DNA of 64,000 bases from positions 3,162,001 through 3,226,000 of the forward strand of contig NC_134764.1 of assembly GCF_050436995.1 (NCBI RefSeq), given 5' to 3'. The notes under the pieces were generated by a model. That model worked only from the letters and a program-made list of their open reading frames with translations, did not search any database and was not told the DNA's origin. Position numbers and translations under genes: made by a program. Source of the stretch: Anticarsia gemmatalis (lineage: Eukaryota > Arthropoda > Insecta > Lepidoptera > Erebidae). This document shows, in pieces, positions 59,250 to 64,000 of this stretch. Numbering within the stretch: position 1 is the stretch's first letter; each line of letters starts with the position of its first letter.

Positions 59250-62200
59250 TTACACGAAGGTGTACTGGTTGTCGACGGCGCGCAGGTCGTGCGGCGCGGC
59301 GGAGGCCTGCAGCAGCGCCTCCAGCTCGGCGCGGCGCATGCGCACGTCGCTGCCGTGCGTCACGTCCAGCTGCAACACACGCCCCACTCGTATGTTACTC
59401 TCCGGTTTTAACAAATATCCTCCTTTAACCTTCCGTATGCCGGACCCGCGCCGCAAATAATGACCCATCTGCCGCGTCATTTTAAAATCGTCTTGCGTCT
59501 ATATCGCGCAGATCTACGGTCCTTTATTCATACGAAGCTTCAGAAATTGGCGCGCAGACCTGCGTTCTGGCATACGAAAGGTTAAAGAACAAAGTTTAAC
59601 TTAATCGAGGTTCAATACCGATAGGTTTTAAAATCGACGACGTTTCACAGTAAAGTGAGTACTTAGCTAAAACGAATTAGTCTCAAAGCGCTACTCTACT
59701 CAAATCGACGGCTACGCTAACTCAAACGAGCTATAAATAAAAAAAAGCATAAATAACGTAATCAAACTTACCAAAAAGAGTATGCTTGCAACACAACACA
59801 CAGACAAAAACGAAGAAAAAAAAAACACAGCAAAATAAAAAACAAAGCCATTCCATAGAATAAAGTTTAATAATAAAAATTTACAACCAAGAAATTAAAA
59901 TTAAAGCTCGGAAGAACATGATTTTGTACAAAGTATAAACAATATAATTATATAATCTAATTTCATTTCATTGTTAGTACATTACAATAACAGTCCATTT
60001 TATCAAACTTGAGTTACGTTGATAAATATATTCTACAACAAATTCGGAATAATTGGTGCTAGTATTATTATTATATTAGAAGATTTCTCAAGCCGAACAA
60101 CAGATATGATTATCTAAGACATCTTTAAATTTTTCAAACGTGCGCGGTCATGTTACGTGCACGTAGGTATACGTTGCAGGCCTTTTAGAGAAATCAACTC
60201 TCTAAAATGAGAAGGTATCCCCAATCTTATACACTTAATCTTATAGGCTTATGACAATTAAAGCCCTTATTCAACTGGGTATATGTAAACACCGTCGTAA
60301 AACTCTTATCCGACGGATGCTATGTTATAACACTAGAACCAATTTATTCCTTGACACCCCAACTAACTTGGAGCGTACTACAATTAGATACCTAACTGGC
60401 ATATAATGTTAGCTTCATAACGAAATCATATGAAAATGCAAACTAAACTATTTACTATACAATATATACTAAGTTAAATGCGATTACTTAATCAATTGTG
60501 ATTCCTTTACACCTATCTATATAGGCACTTAAGTATATTATAACTTATTTTCATTTTATTTTTAAATAAATTTACATTTATTGTCATCAATAAATAAAAT
60601 GCAATACAGGAATCAATGGTCGTACACAGCTAATCTTATTATAAAATGATCATATTTTCTTTAATATTTAAAACCGTATAGGTTTAATTTACACGAGCTA
60701 CTTTTAAAGCTATAAGACGTAGCCATCTTAATCTTAAATTAAAGCATGGTGACCATTATTGGCAAAGATTGGCGAACTTTATATATAATAAGTAATTAAG
60801 TTCTGTTTTAATGTAATTGCATACATGTGAATTACTTAAAGACCCACGTCTTGTAAAAATTGGGCCTTGAAAAGAAAAGTAAAAAAAAATCCTATGTGAC
60901 CTGTGTTTATTTGACAGACAGTTCTTATGTATAGTTAAGGCAGTGTTACACGGCCCAATTTGTAAAGTCGTGAGCACATGAGCATGAGAACAAACAACGC
61001 TGAGCAAAATACAACTACAAGCTACATATTAACAACATCAATAGCAACGAAACGAAAACTGAAGGCAAAAATATCATAAATAAAAAAAAAAGGCTTACTG
61101 CAAAACATTGCTTAGAAGTTGACACACATTTCTTATTAACGATTTTAAACTCTCGCGACGAATATTATAATATGGTTGAATTTCAATCGCGTTCAAGACC
61201 CGTTGCATTATAATTATATTCTATTTAAAGTATATAATAAGGATAGTATTGTAAACTAGAAATATGTTTTTCAAGTTATTTATTAAAAAGGTAAAATACT
61301 TCTTAAAAGCATGTTTTGCAGTAAAACTTTATGTTTGTGCATAAATAAAATCATGCTTCGAAATTAGCATGAAAGATACCCTATTTGGGCAATGGCACTG
61401 GGCCTTGGAAAATAGGCCTCAATCGAGACGACAAAACTCTTCATATTTTGGGTGAGAGCAAATTATTTGCGGCTGACTGTACGCGTACATTAGGATACTA
61501 ACTTGTTTAGTGAACAATGGCAGTCTAATAAAAACAGTCAAAATGAAATCAAAACCGATTTCTAATGACCAAAAACTACTTGATGATGTAAATCATTTTA
61601 ATAGCATACAGTCAGTCACAAATTATTTGCCATCTAACCCACATTGTAGAGTAAAAGAACAGATAGCATATTCAGATTCATAATGATAAAGAGCCAAATA
61701 TAATTACATTATAGTATTGGCTTTAGATAGCATCTTAGAATTCTTTGTTTGTTTTAAAGCTCATAGCGAAGGCGTTCGGTGGGTGAATATGCCTCTTTAT
61801 TATTGTTCATTTCAAGTGTACTTTGTTTTGAAGTATGGCTAGTGTTGCTATGGAAACGAAATATATTTTGTTTGCTTTATGTAAACAACTAAGGCCCTTC
61901 ATAAAGCTATACAAAGCTCCGATACTCAACGATTTTAGTCTTAAAGCGACTATCGAGCCAAATCCAGTGGCAGGATGAATATCGGCGAAGAGACTCATAG
62001 ATAACTCCATTGATTTTTTTGTCGGTACTGGGTTGAAGACTTAAATTACCGATTATTGGAGTTTATTGTAACTTTGTGTAGGAAGAGCCCAAGAAATAGG
62101 GATTTGTTTTATACAAATATCGAACAAAAAGTAGGTTTAGAATAGAAATAACTATTTGTGGATCATGCTAATATTTTTTTTTCGTGATCTATCATTATAA

Positions 62201-63674
62201 TATTATTATAGTAATATATTTACAAGAATATCCCTCTAAGTTATCCAATACAACATTTTAAGAAGGGTGAAAAGTGCCATGGATAAAAAGTATATTTTAC
62301 TCAAATTTTCGAAATCGTTTCTTAACTTGTAAAAAAATACATTCAAATTGAGAATCTCCTCCTTGTTTTGAAGTCGGTTAAATATAATTTAATATCAGAA
62401 TTTTAGGACTTCACTAGCCATACTCTACGATTGTTTAGTAGACGGTTTATTGAAATATGCAGTGAATTGTTTGAAATACTCTGACACTACTGAAGACTGG
62501 CGATAGACATGTGATTCTCGACTGTTTACCAATAACATACCGATTGTATTGTTTACAACGACAATCGGAAAGATTTTTAACTTATGAGCAATTTGTTTCC
62601 TGTTTATTGGACAAAAAATTGTATTTGGTGTTTCGTTTTTTAGTGGATTAAAGGCCATTCATTAAAAAGAAATAATTGCATAAAGTTTTCCGATGCAAAA
62701 ATGGTTTTAAGTTTATTTAATTGAATTCCAATGGTATAAACGACTGGATTTTAATATCGCGCTTTTCTACACAATAATCATTGGATATCGATTAACATCA
62801 GAAACAGTAGATGGGGTTCGATTCCCGTGCTATATTTTCGTTTAATCCACAAATAGTTGTTTCGTGACTTGTTTGTATATTTATAAAAATATCACACGAT
62901 TTGCGTAAGAAAAATGACCTATGTATGTCATATTTGTATATTTTTATGTTTATCAGATGTCCAATGTGTAACGTGTACTGTGTGTATGTGTGTGTGTGAG
63001 TGTGTAGCGACAACTAAGAGTTGCTCACTTGTTGCCTGTTGTCGTGGCACACGACGTACTCGGTGAGCGTGACGTCAGCGGCGCCGCCCGACTCCAGCGG
63101 GATGGGGTTGGCGCGGAAGTGCTCCAGCATGTCGTGCACGTTGGGGAACCACAGGTGCTGCACTCGACACTGGCCCGAGTCTGATAGTGTCATGCGCAGG
63201 TGCTTTGCACGACCCTGCAATAGTAAGTAAGCATATAAGTAACGAATCGATGGATAATCGTCATTTCGTCAATTAGTACTAAGTATTCTGTGTGGATACT
63301 ATTCTCAAAACTTTCTTTTAGAATTAACCGAAACCTTAGAGAGGTTTATGTCTGCCTCGTGGTAGGTCAACTAATGTTTTATTTTCTAGACATACACTAT
63401 TATAATAAGATTTTTATTTTGTTAATGTTACAATAATTAAATTAAATGTTAATGTTACAATATTTAGGTTGTACACAGACCTGGAAGTTGAAGGTAAGCA
63501 CATATTCTCCGCGGCGCGTCTCGCTCTGGCGCACGAGGTAGCAGCCGTGGCCCGAGGCGCCGGCCGCCAGCACGCAGGCGGCGGCGGCGGCCCGCGCCAG
63601 CGTGCCGTGGAACCACGGCCACTCCGCCAGCGACATCTGCGGGGAGCCCTCGCACGCTTCCTCCGCTATTGGAC
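59250..63674 (-). CDS. Lnk/SH2B adaptor, C-terminal exons (partial)
   Basis: Lnk (SH2B family) is a cytoplasmic adaptor that couples insulin/IGF and other receptor tyrosine kinases to downstream signalling. Three exons are visible on the minus strand: 63674-63481 (enters with two bases of a codon), 63214-63029 and 59369-59250, about 166 residues. The rest (dimerisation and PH regions) lies beyond the right edge. The SH2 domain starts at EWPWFHGTLARA. Its phosphotyrosine pocket is CYLVRQSETRRGEYVLTF, with the invariant arginine in VRQS, continuing across the 266-bp intron as GRAKHLRMTLSDSGQCRVQH and LWFPNVHDMLEHFRANPIPL, then EYVVCHDN. These match SH2B proteins closely. The last exon is a short tail ending RAVDNQYTFV; its tyrosine sits where vertebrate APS/LNK have a C-terminal phosphotyrosine motif (known for that family). 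The 3.7-kb second intron is AT-rich, and the exons are GC-rich. Confidence 0.93.
59370..63028. other. large Lnk intron
   Basis: This intron separates the SH2 exons from the last exon. It has no supported nested gene. Its 3' end (59370-59480) happens to be open in frame with the last exon, and a SINE copy lies at 62795-62960. Otherwise it is AT-rich. Confidence 0.7.
62795..62960 (+). repeat. tRNA-headed SINE fragment in Lnk intron
   Basis: A complete B box, GGGTTCGATTCCCGTGC lookalike (tggggttcgattcccgtgct), is followed by 'tttaatccacaaatagttgt' and 'ttcgtgacttgtttgtatat', the body of a common lepidopteran SINE. The A box is missing or eroded. A (TG)n microsatellite follows at about 62975-63005. 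Confidence 0.6.
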
Positions 63675-64000
63675 CTACACACAAACACAACATTTAACAA
63701 AATGTCTTTACAATTTCTTTACTTTTTTTATATTCTTGATTCAACAAAACGCCTTTTTTTTCATGCACGGATGACAGATAAGAGATTCGATTTTAACTGT
63801 GAACAATGGCACTCTGGCTTGACTTTTAGTCTTGCGATTAAGCATACTGATGGTGCAACCCATATGCTAGTGACTCCATGCATCAATTAATGGCTAACAT
63901 TTGGTAAATAATGTTTACAGTTTTTTTTATAATTTCCGAACATAATTATCCATCATGAGCCTGTATGAGTTGCCATAGATAATATGATACTCACTGTTAT

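Noticed and set aside
62800..62845. tRNA gene
   Set aside because: Only the B box is good. The downstream sequence is the body of a SINE family.
63469..63774. Plus-strand 101-codon frame and the other frames over 63.4-63.7 kb
   Set aside because: They are shadows of the GC-rich Lnk SH2 exon, which carries the conserved VRQS pocket on the minus strand.

Overview
The window looks like nuclear DNA of a moth or butterfly (Lepidoptera, perhaps a noctuoid moth). It is AT-rich and has short introns with GT/AG borders. It also carries repeats that I recognise as typical of Lepidoptera: tRNA-headed SINEs ending in a 'cctacccc-ttcgggg-ataaaaggcgtga'-like tail, SINE pieces reading '...ccactgctgggcaagg...ccacgctggccaa', small Helitrons that start TC and end CTAG, and RTE/CR1-type LINE tails. 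The species cannot be fixed from sequence alone.

Layout. Positions 1 to about 43,080 hold no gene I can support. This looks like a very long intron or intergenic region, full of degraded mobile elements: a 5S-rRNA-derived SINE, several tRNA-derived SINEs, a 765-bp hAT-type element with a perfect 8-bp target duplication, intact and broken Helitrons, and small hairpins. There are four GC-rich islands, at about 2.9, 7.75, 12.8 and 43.1-43.5 kb. The last looks like a bidirectional promoter with a leftward 5' exon, so it may start the transcript that crosses the desert.

The right third holds five genes, all rebuilt here exon by exon: MED21 (minus, Mediator subunit), an SLC35G1-like EamA transporter (minus), ZSWIM7/SWS1 (plus, homologous recombination), RAD1 (plus, 9-1-1 checkpoint clamp), and the 3' end of Lnk/SH2B (minus, SH2 adaptor in insulin/receptor-kinase signalling, continuing beyond the right edge). 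SLC35G1 and ZSWIM7 diverge from a shared short promoter region. ZSWIM7 and RAD1 are on the same strand, and the RAD1 start codon lies inside the last codons of ZSWIM7 (an 8-nt overlap). This implies a dicistronic DNA-repair/checkpoint transcript or an equivalent unusual arrangement.

Between RAD1 and Lnk lies a 2,198-bp fold-back element (54,724-56,921). It has two 958-bp arms with few mismatches, a 282-bp centre, 10-bp flanking direct repeats and six mirror-symmetric copies of a GC-rich 16-mer. It is the most striking structure in the window and was probably inserted recently.
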